A stretch of 64,000 bases of DNA from Agroathelia rolfsii (GCA_018343915.1 JABRWF010000004.1:744001-808000), one strand, 5' to 3'; shown: positions 24,233 through 36,861, numbered from the stretch's first letter. The notes: generated by a model from the sequence alone, not told the origin. Program-made: numbers and translations.

Positions 24233-25261
24233 AGAGTGGTTGTTACTCCGTCCATCATCATTGACATTGTCGCTCGTTCGTTAGTCCACCCGTCTTTCCC
24301 ACAAGACCTAGACGACCTCGATTTCCCATATCACGAATCGCACGAACAAAAAAAAAGAAAGAATACATATACACGCACACGCTATTAATGTTTTGCTCCT
24401 TCCACATCTCTATTCTTGTGGACTTGAAAAATTTATGAGAGTAGAAGATTTCTGGTCTTTTTTTTCCTTCTTGCGCTTCTGGCCCTTTTTCTTACGGTCT
24501 TTCTCTTGTGGTAGACGAGCTGGATAATCCTTTAGATGATTCTTTTTATAATCGTGTCTTTTTTCTCACTTCCTCTCGTTTGTGTGCATTGGGCCTAGTA
24601 CTTGCATATTTAATGAATGGATGTGTGGTGGAAGACATGCCATAATATAATCCCATTGAAAACATTATGAGTGATATCTCATCTCTGAGTAGTTTTTAAT
24701 TCGTGGTGAAAGGAATATTGATGTCTGGTTCATCGTAATTTTCACGCCATAGACGCTCTAGTATTTCTTGTGAAAATCCCAACTTCTCTTCGTTCTACTC
24801 TTTAGGTTTTTGGTTTGCACAGTCATTCCATGTCTTTCTTTCACACGCACATTCTCTCTCTTCATCTGATTCGGTACTTTGCAACTGTATACTGGACGCG
24901 CAAACCGCGACGCCGCGAATCTTGCCTTTTACGGTAGCTCGTAACTTCCGTTCGTCCTTATAAACGGGCGCAGATATTTTATGCACTTCAGTCTAGTACC
25001 ATCAACTAAAGTGTACATATCCTTCACCTTCGTCTTCTCCACGCCTATTTTGCTTATATTCTCTTCAGTATTTTATCTTATCATTAGAGCGAGATTGCAA
25101 AAATTTCATAAACTGCCCATCCATCGTAAATATCTGAATATTTGCATTTATGGACACACTAGACGTTTAGATCCATATCAACTCTTGGAGTGCCACTGAT
25201 CTTGACGTAGGTATTAATTACATACAGCAAAAAAGGGTGCAAGTTCAAGTTATTGCTCCTA
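24233..25261. other. Intergenic region between the convergent desaturase and P450 genes
   Basis: About 1 kb without a recognisable gene. It is T-rich near 24440-24560, consistent with 3' untranslated sequence. Open frames are short. Confidence 0.5.
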
Positions 25262-27297
25262 CTACCGCTTCTCTACAGTCACATGTAACTGCCGACCGCG
25301 ATAGACAGGGATGAAAAAGTCATCGTATTCTTTAAAATCATCTACCCTGGACATTTTTATTTTTATTTTTATTTTTATTTTTAGATTAAGTATGGTCAAT
25401 GAAAAGAAAAAAAAAACTTACGTTGTGTCGTGCAATGTAAGATTGACTTTTCGCAGAAGGGTGCCGAATATACGGTATAGCTCGTGCCAGGCCAGACTTT
25501 TGACAATACAAACAATCAGCATCAACCATCGGGATTGCTACCACCGGGATCTCAAAAGTATAATTATGACTTACTTTACCCCGATGCAGCTTCGGGGTCC
25601 TTTGGAGAAAGCGACCAGCGAAGACTCCAAATTTTTGCTCTCGGGAGAAAGCCATCGGTCAGGATCGAATTTATCTGGGTTGGGAAATACAGCTGGGTTC
25701 ATATGGACGTAAATAACGCTCTCTGAGACGATAGTCTAGAAGAAAAAGAAAGGGGGGGGGGGAGCCAACCATGAGCAGGAAATATATATATATATAAACT
25801 GAAAAATCATTTACTCCAGCTGGGATCAGCACACCTCCAATCTTTGTGGCATCTGGACCAACAACGCGAGGTAAACTGGATACGATACCAAACGAGACTC
25901 GTAGAGTCTCTTTTATTACCGCTGTCTGCGAATGATACATTACGGCGAGTTTCAAATTTCAATCTTTCGAGAAGAATGTATATAACTGACGAGATAAGGC
26001 AGTTTCTCGAGCGTCGAAGTTGGCACCCTCAAGTCCGGGTCAGGCCAGGCCAGGGCAAGCTCGGCTGTAAGCCGTCGTAAAACATCTTGATTGCTGAGTA
26101 TGTGAAGGAATCCAATGTTGCATGTCAGTCCAACCGTGTCACTGCCCGCAAGAAGCAAGGCTTGGGCCTCTTGCAGCAGCTCTTCCCGATCAGAGAGTTT
26201 GTGATGCTGATGCTTTTCTTCCGGAATGTCCAACTCCGTGTTTCCGCTGAATCCCAACAGATGGTGGTAAACCGTCTCCCTGTCGTTGTCAGCGAGGAGA
26301 ACTTGTGGATTTTCAAGTATTTTATCGAGCTGAGAATCTATCTGATGTAAGAAATCAAAGGCGCCGCGTGCTTTTTGCGGAAGGAGATTAAGGAGATACT
26401 GAGGTGGATTTTGAACGAGAGGTCGGATAATAGGGATGTATTTGAAGATCCATATTATTGCAACCCACTGTTGTGAACTGATCAAAAAAGGGTGCATGAA
26501 GCCAGGAGTGTTCAGTGCAGAGGGCGAATAATTCAAGGAGTACGCTGAGATGATCTCGAGAGTGGTGCAGCGGAGGGCCAGGAGAAGATTTACAGGCGTA
26601 TTGTTAATACCCTCAGAAAGAATGCGTTGTACTAGTGTGTCAACCTGTCCACAGATAGCATTCGGGATGAGTTTTTTTTTTTTTTTTGGGGGGGGGGGGG
26701 GGTCGCATTTAATGTTAAATATTTACTTTTTGCTCCACGACATGTTCGAGCTGACCGATTGCTCGACGACTGAAGAAAGGAAGTAACATTTCCCTCCTTT
26801 CTTTCGAATACTTTGGATTTATGATTGCAGGCGATGCTTTAGGTACTCCAAAGCATTCATAGAAGTGAGGGTCTTTGGTGAATTGGCTACCTTGAGCATA
26901 TATATCACTATACGCTCGAGGATCTCGAAAGCTAAGCTAGTATGAATTCGCACTGTCAACGTTTTTACGCACAGGTGGGAAAAAATCATGTTCACCTCGT
27001 TCGGACCAACACGAACAATGTCGCCTGGTCGATATTATTTAAGAAAACCTTTAGCGAGAAAAGAGGGATTTCGTGGTTGGGGGGCTAACCATAGACCTCA
27101 TGTAGTTTATCCTTATGACGGAGAAAAGCGCCATGTTGGATAACATCAAAGTAGAAGCCATACCATCTGGTGAGAGCAGCAAGCCGGGGGCCGGGGAATG
27201 AGCTAAGAGGGTGCAGATATAATCGATACCACAGGAAGCATAACCAGCAAACAACGGCTAAGATGAATGCTTGCGCGAGGGAAGTATCGGGTTGCAT
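25262..27297 (-). CDS. Cytochrome P450 monooxygenase, trichothecene/pisatin-oxygenase-like clan
   Basis: This is an intact, multi-exon heme-thiolate monooxygenase. The start ATG at 27297 gives MQPDTSLAQAFILAVVCWLC, an N-terminal membrane anchor, followed by HPLSSFPGPRLAALTRWYGF. Further exons give DIVRVGPNE, LSFRDPRAYSDIYAQGSQFT and ERREMLLPFFSRRAIGQLEH. The I-helix is ALLLAGSDTVGLT, the K-helix AVIKETLRVS (E and R of ExxR), and the PERF-like motif is NPDKFDPDRWL. The heme loop is FSKGPRSCIG, with Cys as iron ligand. The last exon, after an intron rich in repeated TTTTTA units, ends DDFFIPVYRGRQLHVTVEKR before TAG at 25262. An intron at about 26735-26650 holds adjacent runs of T and G. A decayed twin lies directly to the right. 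The substrate is unknown. Confidence 0.85.
26669..26702. repeat. Adjoining T-run and G-run inside a P450 intron
   Basis: A T-homopolymer of about 17 bases is followed directly by about 15 G on the plus strand, within the P450 intron that ends just before VDTLVQRIL. The intron still splices in frame, because the coding sequences on both sides match the P450 fold. Confidence 0.8.
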
Positions 27298-28195
27298 GCT
27301 GCGCAAAAGGGAGTGGTTCCCAGGCATAAAGGGGATTGACACCTTTATATATTACAGTCGAAGCTAGCTACCCCAGGGAGGCGCAAGTTCACGTGTAATG
27401 ATAGTCGATTACGTTACTAAGTTGAAACCCCTTTAGATAGTGCCAGAAGACCCGTGTTATCTAAAGCTGAAGGCTTCGGTTTCTTGCAGGACAGACATTG
27501 ATACCTATACAGTCGACTTGCTCTAAAGCTATGCTAATCGGTGGCGTCAAGACAATGTACCTTTTGAGGGAGTATGCCCTGATAGGGCTGCTAGATGTCT
27601 ACTGGAAGAGTTTTGCCTGTCATGGTGGGGCCGTGCAATCCCCAGCCTTTGTAAGCAAGGAATCAGACAGCTGATTTCGCCAGCACACCCTATATACATG
27701 TAGTAGGGTATAGTGTTACCGACTTGATAACACACGGGGTATCTCCTTATATGGAGATGCATTATTAAAGCGCCAGGCGTAAATGAAATTTATGCCTTTT
27801 GCGCTCCTTCTCCCCGCATACCAACTTGGTGACGCCAAGGGTTGATGACTTATGCCCTCACAGAGCTATACCTTTAGAGGGAGTCGACTGTGTGTGCCGT
27901 TTCCTAGTCCGGGAAAAAGGGGCATGCCACGGCCACTAGCCCGGGCAAAATAGTGGAAAACAGCCGCGAAGCTGTTTTCCACTAGCAGTGTGTCATGGGG
28001 CGGAAAAGTTATCCTTCTAACAAACTCAAAGTTTATCAATTTATCAACCACTGACTCACTGAGTTACCACATTCAAATATGTGAATTACCCTTCAACATA
28101 GTTCTTCTACTTTAAAAAACTTGTTGTGGTGAAAGCCCGCATGACAGACTTTTGGTGGCCACTTTATAATTGCATCACAAACAACAAACATTCTT
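27298..28195. other. Spacer between the P450 gene and its pseudogene twin
   Basis: This 0.9 kb has no gene that I recognise. It contains a strong 14-bp perfect hairpin (27951-27984), described separately. Short open frames here show no protein similarity that I can name. Confidence 0.5.
27951..27984. repeat. Perfect 14-bp inverted repeat with 6-base loop
   Basis: The left arm TAGTGGAAAACAGC (27951-27964) and right arm GCTGTTTTCCACTA (27971-27984) are exact reverse complements, separated by CGCGAA. It lies in non-coding sequence between the P450 gene and pseudogene. It could be a mobile-element remnant or simply a stable DNA hairpin. Confidence 0.85.
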
Positions 28196-30009
28196 ATGTC
28201 GTATTATCCAATGTGAGTTTGATTTTTCGCAGAACAGTACCAAATAACCCGTGCCAAGCCAAGCTACATTACAATATGGGTGATTGATCACCGACACGAC
28301 AACTATCAGTATTGCAGACATGACTTTGGCATATTTGACGCCAATGCAGCTTCGAGGTTCTTTAAAGAAAGGAACTGACCAAGATATTAGGTTTCTGCTC
28401 TTGGAGGAAAGCCATCAGTCTTGATTAAATTTTTGTGGGTCGGGGAACACATTTGGGTCCAGATAGTCGTAAACGGAGCTCTCTGAGACGATGGGCCGGA
28501 AGATAGAACGATAATAGTCATGGGGATTTTGATGGGCAAGGAAAACAGAGACTCGGATTGCTTATTCCAGCCGGGGTTGGCACTCCTGCAATCTTTGTAG
28601 CATCAAGACTGACAACGCGCGGTAGGCCAGACACGATACTAAAAGAGACTTTCAGGGTCTCTTTCAATATTGCTGTCTATGAATTAAATGTGACAATGAG
28701 CCTGGATTCCAGGGCGCCAGAAAAGAAAAACTGATGAGATAAGGCGGTTTATCTAGCGCCAAAATAGATATCCTCGAGTGTGGATCAGGCTCGGCCAATT
28801 CAAGCTCGGCCGCAAGATATCTTGGTTACTGAGCATGTGAAAGAACCCAGCATCGCATGCGTGTCTGATAGTATCGTTACCAGCAAGCAGCAGCCATTTG
28901 GCTTCTTTTAGCAGCTCTTATCGATCGAATATATTTCTTCTCCAGAGAGTCCGGTGTATCACTATTGCTGAAGTCCATTAGATGGTGGTAGATTGTTTCC
29001 CTGTTGTTCTCGCCCAGAAGGACCCATGGATTTGCAAGTATTTGAGAATCAATCTGGTGCCGGAGCTCGAAAGCACTGCGTGATTTACGCGGTAAGAGAT
29101 TTATGAGATACTGAGGTGGGTTTTGGATGAGAGAGCGAAGGAAGGGGATGTATCTGAAGACCCAGATCATTACGACCCACTGCTGTAAACCGGTCAAAAA
29201 GGAATGCATAAAGCCGGGAATGTTCAGTGCAGAAGGCGCATAGTTCAAGCAATAGGTCGAAATGACCTCGAGACTTGTACAGAGGAATGCCATGAAGAGA
29301 TTGAGGGGCGTGTGCTCTACGCCCTGGAAAAGGAGACATTGCACTATTGTATCAACCTGTTCCCGAATAGTATCTTGGATCACTTTTTTTAGGGCGTTGA
29401 GTATTGAAAATTTACTATTTGTTCGACGATATATTCAAGCTGACCCAGGTCGATGGCTCAACGACTGAAGAAAGTAAGTAATAGCTCTCTTCCTTCTTGG
29501 AATCCTTGGGATTTACGAGTTCAAGCGATGCCTTAGATATCAAAGCATCGATGGAATTGTGGATATTTTACTAACGACTACCTAGAGCATAAATATCGCC
29601 ATATGCTTTGGATTCCGAAGGCTGAGCTATTGTTGATTTCGTACTTGTCAGTATTCCATATGTTGCCTGGATCAAAACAGTATATAATTCATTTGGACCA
29701 ACACGAACCATGTCACCTATCAAGCGAGGATGACCATGTCAGAAAATCATGTGAAAATAAAGCAGCGGCTTCGTAGTAGAAGGACTGATCACGAATGTCG
29801 TGTAATATATTCTTATGATAGAGAAAAGCACCATGCTGGATGACATCGAAATAGAAGCCATACTATCCGGTGAGAGCCGCAAGCCGAGGACCGGGAAATG
29901 AGCTAAGAGGGTGTAGAAATAGTCGATACTATAGGAAGCATGACTAGGAGACTACGATGATAGCTAAGAGGAGCGCTTGGGTCACGGCGAAGGAAGTATC
30001 CAGCTGCAT
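28196..30009 (-). pseudogene. Cytochrome P450 pseudogene, twin of the gene at 25262-27297
   Basis: The full length of the neighbouring P450 can be followed here but with many lesions. The start region MQLDTSF... (30009) soon meets TAG codons at the positions corresponding to WLC and LWYR. Another stop replaces the Trp in LTRWYGF. GPNEL and LSLRNPKAYGDIYALGS are recognisable, then a TAG and a frame break follow. The central exon (28877-29383) is still open for 168 codons. In the heme region the Arg before WL is TGA (KFNQD-stop-WL), with PRSCIG still readable. The decay starts from a tandem duplication of a roughly 2-kb gene. Confidence 0.88.
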
Positions 30010-31230
30010 GCCAGTGTTGCACGAGAACAAATCTCCTAGATTAAGCAAGCTTGCCTTTACATTTTAATCCAAACTTTAAAACAATATAGCCAGTCAGAAG
30101 CATTGGGTCCTCCTGGACTCGGAGATGGGTTCTAGCTCAAGTTATTGCTCAGCTGAGAGAACATGGGGCAACGCGCCATGCCCTCTCAACCAGGCGCATA
30201 TCATTCCTAATCTCCTCCGAGCCTTGACATCCTTGACATAATAGTATTGAGATACATCCGATGTCCCGTGGCTCTTTTGAACCATCATGATGCCGTCCAA
30301 GGTTGGGAGTCTGGGACAGCATACTATAGCGATGCATGCTGCCTAACAGTCTGTGGGTACTCGTTATCAAATAACTGATCATGTGCCTACATGGTATTCA
30401 GTCGCCAAATCATGCGTTGTCGATCAGATTCAAAGGCTGGGCTATATAGCAGAAGCTTGTATATCGGCGGTGCCGGTTGGTTTTGTTCTATCCAAAGTAA
30501 AAATAACAGATAGGTAGGCACGATGCAAGCGAGTTAAAGATGACTACTGACACGTAAGAAGTACGGTACATCTGACGAGTGCTCGGAAAAAAAAATTGAT
30601 TGACGCTCGTACGCATAACGCCCACCGGCGCCCTATGTAACAGCGCAGGCCTAATGGCAGCTGAGCTTAGTAACATAAATTATGCTGAGAAAATCGGGAT
30701 ATATAAAGTTACAGTAAGATATATTTCTCGACTTGCCATGATCCATATGATGCGCGTATTGGTATTGTGTATGTATATTTTATCTGATATTTATAAGAGA
30801 ACGGATATAGCAGGGAATCATAGCATGATATACGTAAACGTAGAGAAGAAAAAGGCACGAGAAGTAGGGTAAGGGGTAAACGAGAAGGGGGTAAGTATGG
30901 ATCAATGCACCCAACGAGAGAAAGAGGTAGGAAAGAGAGAGGAAAAAGAAAAGTAAAGCAAAATACTAATAGTAAAGCTAGTGTAGACTTCCTTCGCATT
31001 TTTTCGAATTTATTTGATACCGTTGTTACCGGGGAAGAGGAAAGGAGAAAGAACTGGAGAGAGAAACGGTCGAAAAAAGGGAGGTAGGGTCATCAACAAA
31101 AAGAATCAGATAATAAAATAAATGAGCATAAAAGGTAAAGAAGTAAAGTAAAAGGAGCAAGGGAAAAACCGGAGAGAAACGAGGAAAGAGTTATCACATG
31201 ATATCCCGAAGTTAATGTTGAACAGTAGAT
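30010..31230. other. Intergenic region right of the P450 pseudogene
   Basis: This 1.2 kb is AT-rich with A/G-rich blocks near 30840-31160. I do not recognise a gene. The open frames do not look coding. Confidence 0.5.
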
Positions 31231-32646
31231 TTATGCCGTGCCCGTGACAGGCATACTCGTGGAGGCCGGCGGTGAGAGCATGAGCGCCTCGAGCCTTTCT
31301 TCGAGGCCCTTGCCCAACCCCTCGCGCTCCCACTCACCGCCAACCTCGTCAGAGAGTAGTAATGCCATGCTGTCTCGTGTTGTACTACGGCCTTCCATCA
31401 CGCCATTCTGTGACTGAGCAAAGCCTGTGACAGAGGGCAAGTGAGGTGGCGGATCCGCGGCCGTTGCCGCGCTCGTGAGGCTTGACAACGGCTGGGTCAA
31501 AATTGGCGTCGAAGCAAGTAAGTCTGTGTATGACATGAACGAGAGCCGTTTCGAGGCACCGGATGGCGAAGGAGGCAGGTTGGCAGATATGGGGCTGGCG
31601 ACGGCGCTGACAGGAGAAAGTCCGAGAGGTGGGAAAGACGTGCGTGTAAGTGGAAGGGTCTGGGATATCGATGGTGAAGCTTGTTCCTGCGCTGGAATCC
31701 TAGGTGATGAAGTCGATGTCTTATGCTCTTCTCCCGGCGTGCTGGGGCCAGGCGAGGACGCTAAGGAATAGTAAGCACTTTTGGGGGTATCTGTTAAGAC
31801 CTTCTCTTCATTCGCAAGAATCGGAGGGCTCGATGTCGACTTGCGCGGATTTGGCTGGGCTAGGGTTGCCGTTGGCAGTGTGGCAGACGTAGGGCTGCTG
31901 TGCTGTTGGCTGTTAGGGAGCATCTGCATTGGATTGGATCCGGGTGAAGGGAGGTTTAGGAGCAAACTCGTTCTCTTCAGATTTGGACTGGGGCTGCGGC
32001 TGTAAGCGGAAGACGAATGAGGACTGGCAAATCCACTCGAGCCCGCTTGAAAAAGCGCTGAGATGGACGGGCTCGAGTAAGGTGCTGCTGGTGCCATCAC
32101 AGCTATGTGATCCCCATCTTCTGGGGAAGATATCGCTAGAGCCTCGGCTGCGCTATCGAGAACCGAAGGGACGCATTGCTCAAGCTGCTCCGACGCATGT
32201 GCTCTGGGTATCCGGTGGGGGTCATGCGAGGCTAGAGGCAGCACTATTGGCTCAATATCCCGCTCAAAGATGGCAGATGAGGAAGATTGACTATGAGCCT
32301 TGCGTGAGCTGTGATTCTGATCCTGTAAGGTAGCAAAAAAGACCTACACGGAAGTGGGAGATGCAGGAATGGATGCAGAAGGCGAGCGAGAGCCCGCTCT
32401 TGAAGCAGAAGAAATCTGTAAATGTTGGCTGGCCGCCTTGTGAGGGGTCAATCCGGGGTTTGAGGCGACGTGCTTCAAATCTGGTATACAAAGGGTCAGC
32501 TTAAGTGCTTTTGCGACAGGAAGCAGACGGGCTCGCCTGGAATTTGTTCTGGAGAAGACGAAGAGGACATGGAGGGCGATGAGAGAAAGACGACGATGGT
32601 GGCAGTGGTTGTTGGCTGAGAGGGGGATTTGATTGAGATGGCTCAT
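31231..32646 (-). CDS. Ser/Pro-rich hypothetical protein with FERDIEPI motif
   Basis: The main exon (31231 to about 32310) is open for more than 330 codons. It is strongly Ser/Pro-rich with blocks such as SRSPSPNLKRTSLLLNLPSP, GASKRLSFMSYTDLLAS and SMALLLSDEVGGEWEREGLG. A short intron (about 32311-32335) joins it to SGSRSPSASIPASPTSV upstream. After splicing the sequence reads SSSSAIFERDIEPIVLPLA. The short conserved-looking segments (SYTDLLASTPILTQPLSSLT, the C-terminal GLEERLEALMLSPP) stand out from a disordered background. I do not recognise the family. The start at 32646 is uncertain, and another ATG near 32570 in a different frame is possible. No signal peptide is convincing. Confidence 0.6.
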
Positions 32647-34345
32647 AGCACTCGGTTGCCCTGAAGCTCCGCCTAGTCACGTGAAACTAGGTCATGGCCT
32701 CGCAAAATCCCTTCCTTGATTGGGGTGCTCTTCTCCAATTTTCTCAGACACATGAACTTAATCGACACCATACCGTTCTTTGAACGTACTCGTCTGCATG
32801 AAGTAATGACCATATGAGCCACTTTTTTCTTTTTTTTTTTCTTCTCGAAAATAGCTGATTATCGTACTTGCATTTACTCATGGTCAAGCCATATGATGAA
32901 ATTACCTGCAATACACGTAAAACTGACTCCCTACTAATTTTTCGTTGTGTGTCGGTATTCCCGCACATCTGGATCATAAACTGATCAATGATCGTTTCCT
33001 CTTCTGGATCCGTGGCTCTCCTAATTATTTTTGAGCTTCGGTGACATGGCCCTCTTTCGGTTATTCCAGGGCTCCACATTACTCGCAACGGCGATTATAG
33101 CCGCAACATCATTATAAGTTGCGCCCCTCTCCTCTAATCCGTCGTTAACCTTGGCAATCACATTATCCTTGGGTTTGGGTTTGTTCGTGGTGTGAGTCAT
33201 CATTCTGAGATAAGGGCGGAAAGTTGGTTTGCAGATGCGATCTCTTCCTATCTTGGGATCTTGTGGTCCAAGTACTAGCTTACCGCGTACCCTCGGACCA
33301 GGGTTCGTCTAGGCACCCATACCGATACCTTGTCATTGATGTCTCTGCCCTCGTGGGGAGACTTGGATCTTGGAGCTACAAGCCGCAAAATTTCCGCTGC
33401 CGCTCCTTATTATTTATTATTCAGGAGTTTTTCAGTTCTGATGAGACCGTATACATTCCAAATTTTGGATACGGCATCCATCAGGTACCAGACAAGTCAA
33501 TTATTGGTCAACTCAGTTGGATATATCAGCTATTTTTCAACAGTGTTTTTATGCCACTGTCAAAAAGATGCAGAACGGACACGAGGCAGTTGATGTGCAT
33601 GAGGTCATTTTTGTGGAAGCATAGATTCGAGTGGATCCCCCCATCCATCTATAGATTCCATACTGATTATTACAGACAAAGCAACTGCCGCATGTTGCAG
33701 GGCAAGTATTGCAGCACACCCACGACAGCTCCCTCGACGTCCTAATTCCGTATCCAAGTGAACGTGCTTTGAGAAGCTGTTTGATTTCGTCACAGCAAAT
33801 TGGATGCTAGGCTACTATATCATGATATATACGATACTGATTTACCCAAAACTCTTGAGAACAATTACCTGTCCCGATTTGTGGAGGCTAGGGAAAGCCT
33901 AGATGATGGGAGAGTGGAGTAATGCGCTTCCAGCATCAATAGTCTGATCATACCGCCAAATTATCGTGATAGAACAGTCATTGGAACTTCCACCCTTTAT
34001 GGCGTGAAGGGCACCACTTGATTGCGATGGTGACTTGGATTTGGGGCTGTTCTTCATCATGTGCGAAATTTCCGCCGGTATGGGCCAACAGAAAACTCGT
34101 TAGAGAATCAGGGTGACTTTAGTACTGATACCATGACGCTAGCTTCAGTTCGTTGAATTGGCTAACCCATTTCCGTTAAATGACGATGATGCCCATTCGA
34201 TATATCTAACTGTATACTAGTAGCAGTAGTATCAATCAAATCATAAAATACGTAGCCAACATAACTTAAATCAAAACAGACATGCGGTTTGTATAAATGG
34301 AAGCTCAAACGAATTATGTCTCCACGAACACTGGCACACAGCAGC
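32647..34345. other. Intergenic region, 1.7 kb, with weak coding-like traces
   Basis: Two neighbouring minus-strand frames, at 33203-33021 (ATYNDVAAIIAVASNVEPWN) and 33088-32930 (DPEEETIIDQFMIQMCGN), look more protein-like than background. I cannot join them into a gene or name a family. The plus-strand frame at 33224-33745 looks random. Nothing else is recognisable. Confidence 0.35.
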
Positions 34346-36446
34346 ATGGTGTCGAAATCACAGCTACTCTTTGGCCCCCAACTTGAATTGGTCTTCCTCC
34401 TTCCCCTCGCATACTTGTTTTGGCATCTATTCATCGATAGATTGAGACGTCGATCTCTTCCACCAGGCCCTTGCGGTCTTCCATTCATAGGCAGCGTTTT
34501 TCAGGCTCCATCATCCAGAGAATGGGAAACATATGCAGAATGGGGCCGGAAATATGGTCAAAATTTACCTTTCTTTACTGATTATTGGGCTAAAGTAAGT
34601 TCACGTTTTCACTAGGTGACATTATGTCTATATCCATCTTTGGGCAAAACATCGTCATCTTGAACTCGTTAGACATTGCACTCGAAATGCTTGATGCCAA
34701 AGGAGCAATTTACTCCGAAAGACAGTTGACGCCTATGTTAAAGCTGTCTGGTTGGGGTAGTTTATTGACCTTCACCAACACTGGAAAGAGATTTCGGCAT
34801 CAACGCTCACTCATTCATAGATTAGTTGGTACACCTTCTACGCTTAATCAATTCAATGGCTTGATCGAAGAAGAAAACTATGCCTTCCTTCGGCGCGTGT
34901 TAGACTCGCCTGAAGAGTTAGCAGATCATATCCAATTGTATGCACTCCTCCCGCCATTCAAATCAGCGTGTCTTGTTCAGATCTTTGCTTTTAGAAGCGC
35001 TGATTCACTTATTTTGAGGATCACATACGGATATGTTGCCACAGACCGGAATGATCCTTTTATATCTTTGGCCGAGAGATCCTTGAAAGATATGTCTCTT
35101 GCCTCAGCCCCAGCGACATGGGTTGTTGACTTTTTCCCTTCTAGTAAGTTATTTCACTCCGGTTCAAGACCTTCCTTTTCCAATATCCGTTTGATTATTC
35201 TCTAGTGGCCAGGCTGCCTAGTTGGCTCCCGGGTGCAGGTTTCCAGAAGTTTTCTAATCGATGGTTCAATGATACTCAAGAACTCCTTAATGTTCCATAT
35301 GCGTTTGTAAAAGAGCAAATAGTAAGCATGCCGCCTTAATGTTACAAGTTACTACCAATGGTATTACAGTATTACCAATGCTAATGCAAAGGACTATGTG
35401 CTTAGACGGCGGGTGCTGCAATGCCATCATTCGCATCCGCACTGATTGAAGGCAGTGACTTGACACCGGAGGAAGTACACTTGATTAAATGGGTATTGGC
35501 TGTTGTGTATATAGGGGGTGCTGAAACAGTGAGTGTGTATTCAGTCTTACTTACCCAGAAGCAAGGGAACAAAGCTGTCTTACCCCACATACGTTAGACT
35601 GTATCCGTGATACGAGGGTTCTTCTTAGCCATGGCGCTCTATCCTGAGGTGCTTGAGGAAGCTCAAGCCGAAATCGATATGGTTGTGGGAAGTCAAAGAC
35701 TTCCGTTACTTTCGGATAGAATAAATCTACCCTATGTTAATGCCGTTATCCGAGAAGCCCTTCGGTGGAACGTAGTCGGACCCACTGGTAATCTACGGCT
35801 TAACTTGACTTGTTTTCGGTACTTTCACTCATTCACCTTCAGCTATCCCTCATATATCTTCCCAAGATGACAATCATGCTGGATATTTGATACCTAAGGG
35901 TTCGGTTATTGTTCCCAATGTCTAGTGGGTTTATCCCATCTCCATTTACTACAAAAAGCATCTTCTCATTATCAACTGGAGCTTTATGATGAAAGATCCA
36001 CGTATCTACAAAGATCCCGAGCGCTTCAATCCCAAACGCTTTCTAGGCGAGAAACCTGAAAGAGATCCTCGACAAATGGCGTTTGGGTTCGGCAGGAGGT
36101 AAGATCATTACTCCTAGTCTAAGGGAAAATGCCTTACTGACCGACGAACATTGCAGAATCTGCCCCGGACGATTTCTTGCGGAAGAAGCTATCTTCATTG
36201 CATGCGCAACGTCGATAGCAGTCTTTGACATACAGAAGAGGATAAAAGACGGTGTCGTGATCGAGCCTGTTTATCGCATGACGCCGGGTTTCATTAGGTA
36301 AGTGGACAATTGCATCGTTTTTTTTTTTTTTCGGTCTCATAGGAAATGATTCTTCTAGCCATCCTGAACCATACATAATTGATGTCGTGCCTCGCTCGGA
36401 TAAAGCACGGTCACTCATTAACCTGAAAGAAGATCATTTGTTTTAG
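34346..36446 (+). CDS. Cytochrome P450 monooxygenase, CYP620/O-methylsterigmatocystin-oxidoreductase-like
   Basis: This second P450 is not closely related to the one at 25262. The start is ATG at 34346 (MVSKSQLLFG); an in-frame ATG also lies at 34316. A hydrophobic anchor is followed by SLPPGPCGLPFIGSVFQAP and WETYAEWGRKYG. Later exons give HIQSADSLILRITYGY, MARLPSWLPGAGFQKF, VVYIGGAETT (I-helix), VNAVIREALRWN (ExxR), DPRIYKDPERFNPKRFL and the heme loop FGFGRR|ICPGRFLAEE, which is split by an intron. It ends SLINLKEDHLF before TAG at 36446. An apparent stop at 35923 is removed by an intron with donor GTGGGT at 35925. The gene appears intact with about ten introns. The substrate is unknown. 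Confidence 0.85.
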
Positions 36447-36861
36447 TAGTGATCATATTACAGCCCGAAAATAATATGACGTGTATTCTACAGGGTGCGG
36501 TGAATGACAACATTCCGATCTCTAACGCGAGGAGACGGCGGCGTATTTGTCTGACTAACGCAACAGCGTCATCTGCTTGAGTTAATATCTTCAAAGCACG
36601 AGCATAATTACATCATTGTCCTAGGTTGTATTAAATGATCTCCATCCATATTATTCATTGTACATTCGAAGTGTGCAAATATGAGACCGACATTCGGTAC
36701 TCAAGGATACTGAGTTCAACTAAGTATTACTAGTGCAGTGACATTGGTAGGTTGTCACAAATCCGAAGGTAGACAACAAGAGAATATTGAAGCTACGATT
36801 AATCCAAAAAAAGGAAACAGAAAAATAGAGAAGTAAAAGAAATCCAAAATCGAAAAATAAC
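36447..36861. other. Spacer between convergent P450 and PAG1 genes
   Basis: These 415 bases lie between two 3' ends. I see nothing beyond untranslated-type AT-rich sequence. Confidence 0.5.

Noticed and set aside
33224..33745. 173-codon plus-strand frame
   Set aside because: Residue composition is that of random sequence, with no conserved-looking block, no splice partners and no recognisable motif.
33340..34090. Weak repeat of a GACTTGGAT...AAATTTCCGC segment at about 33360 and 34030
   Set aside because: Similarity is confined to scattered words over about 50 bases and is too weak to claim duplication without an alignment.
35921..35930. In-frame TAG in the second P450 before MMKDPRIY, suggesting a pseudogene
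   Set aside because: A donor GTGGGT overlapping the stop (TA|GTGGGT at 35925) and an acceptor before C-TTT-ATG remove it and keep frame, giving NVYFMMKDP.
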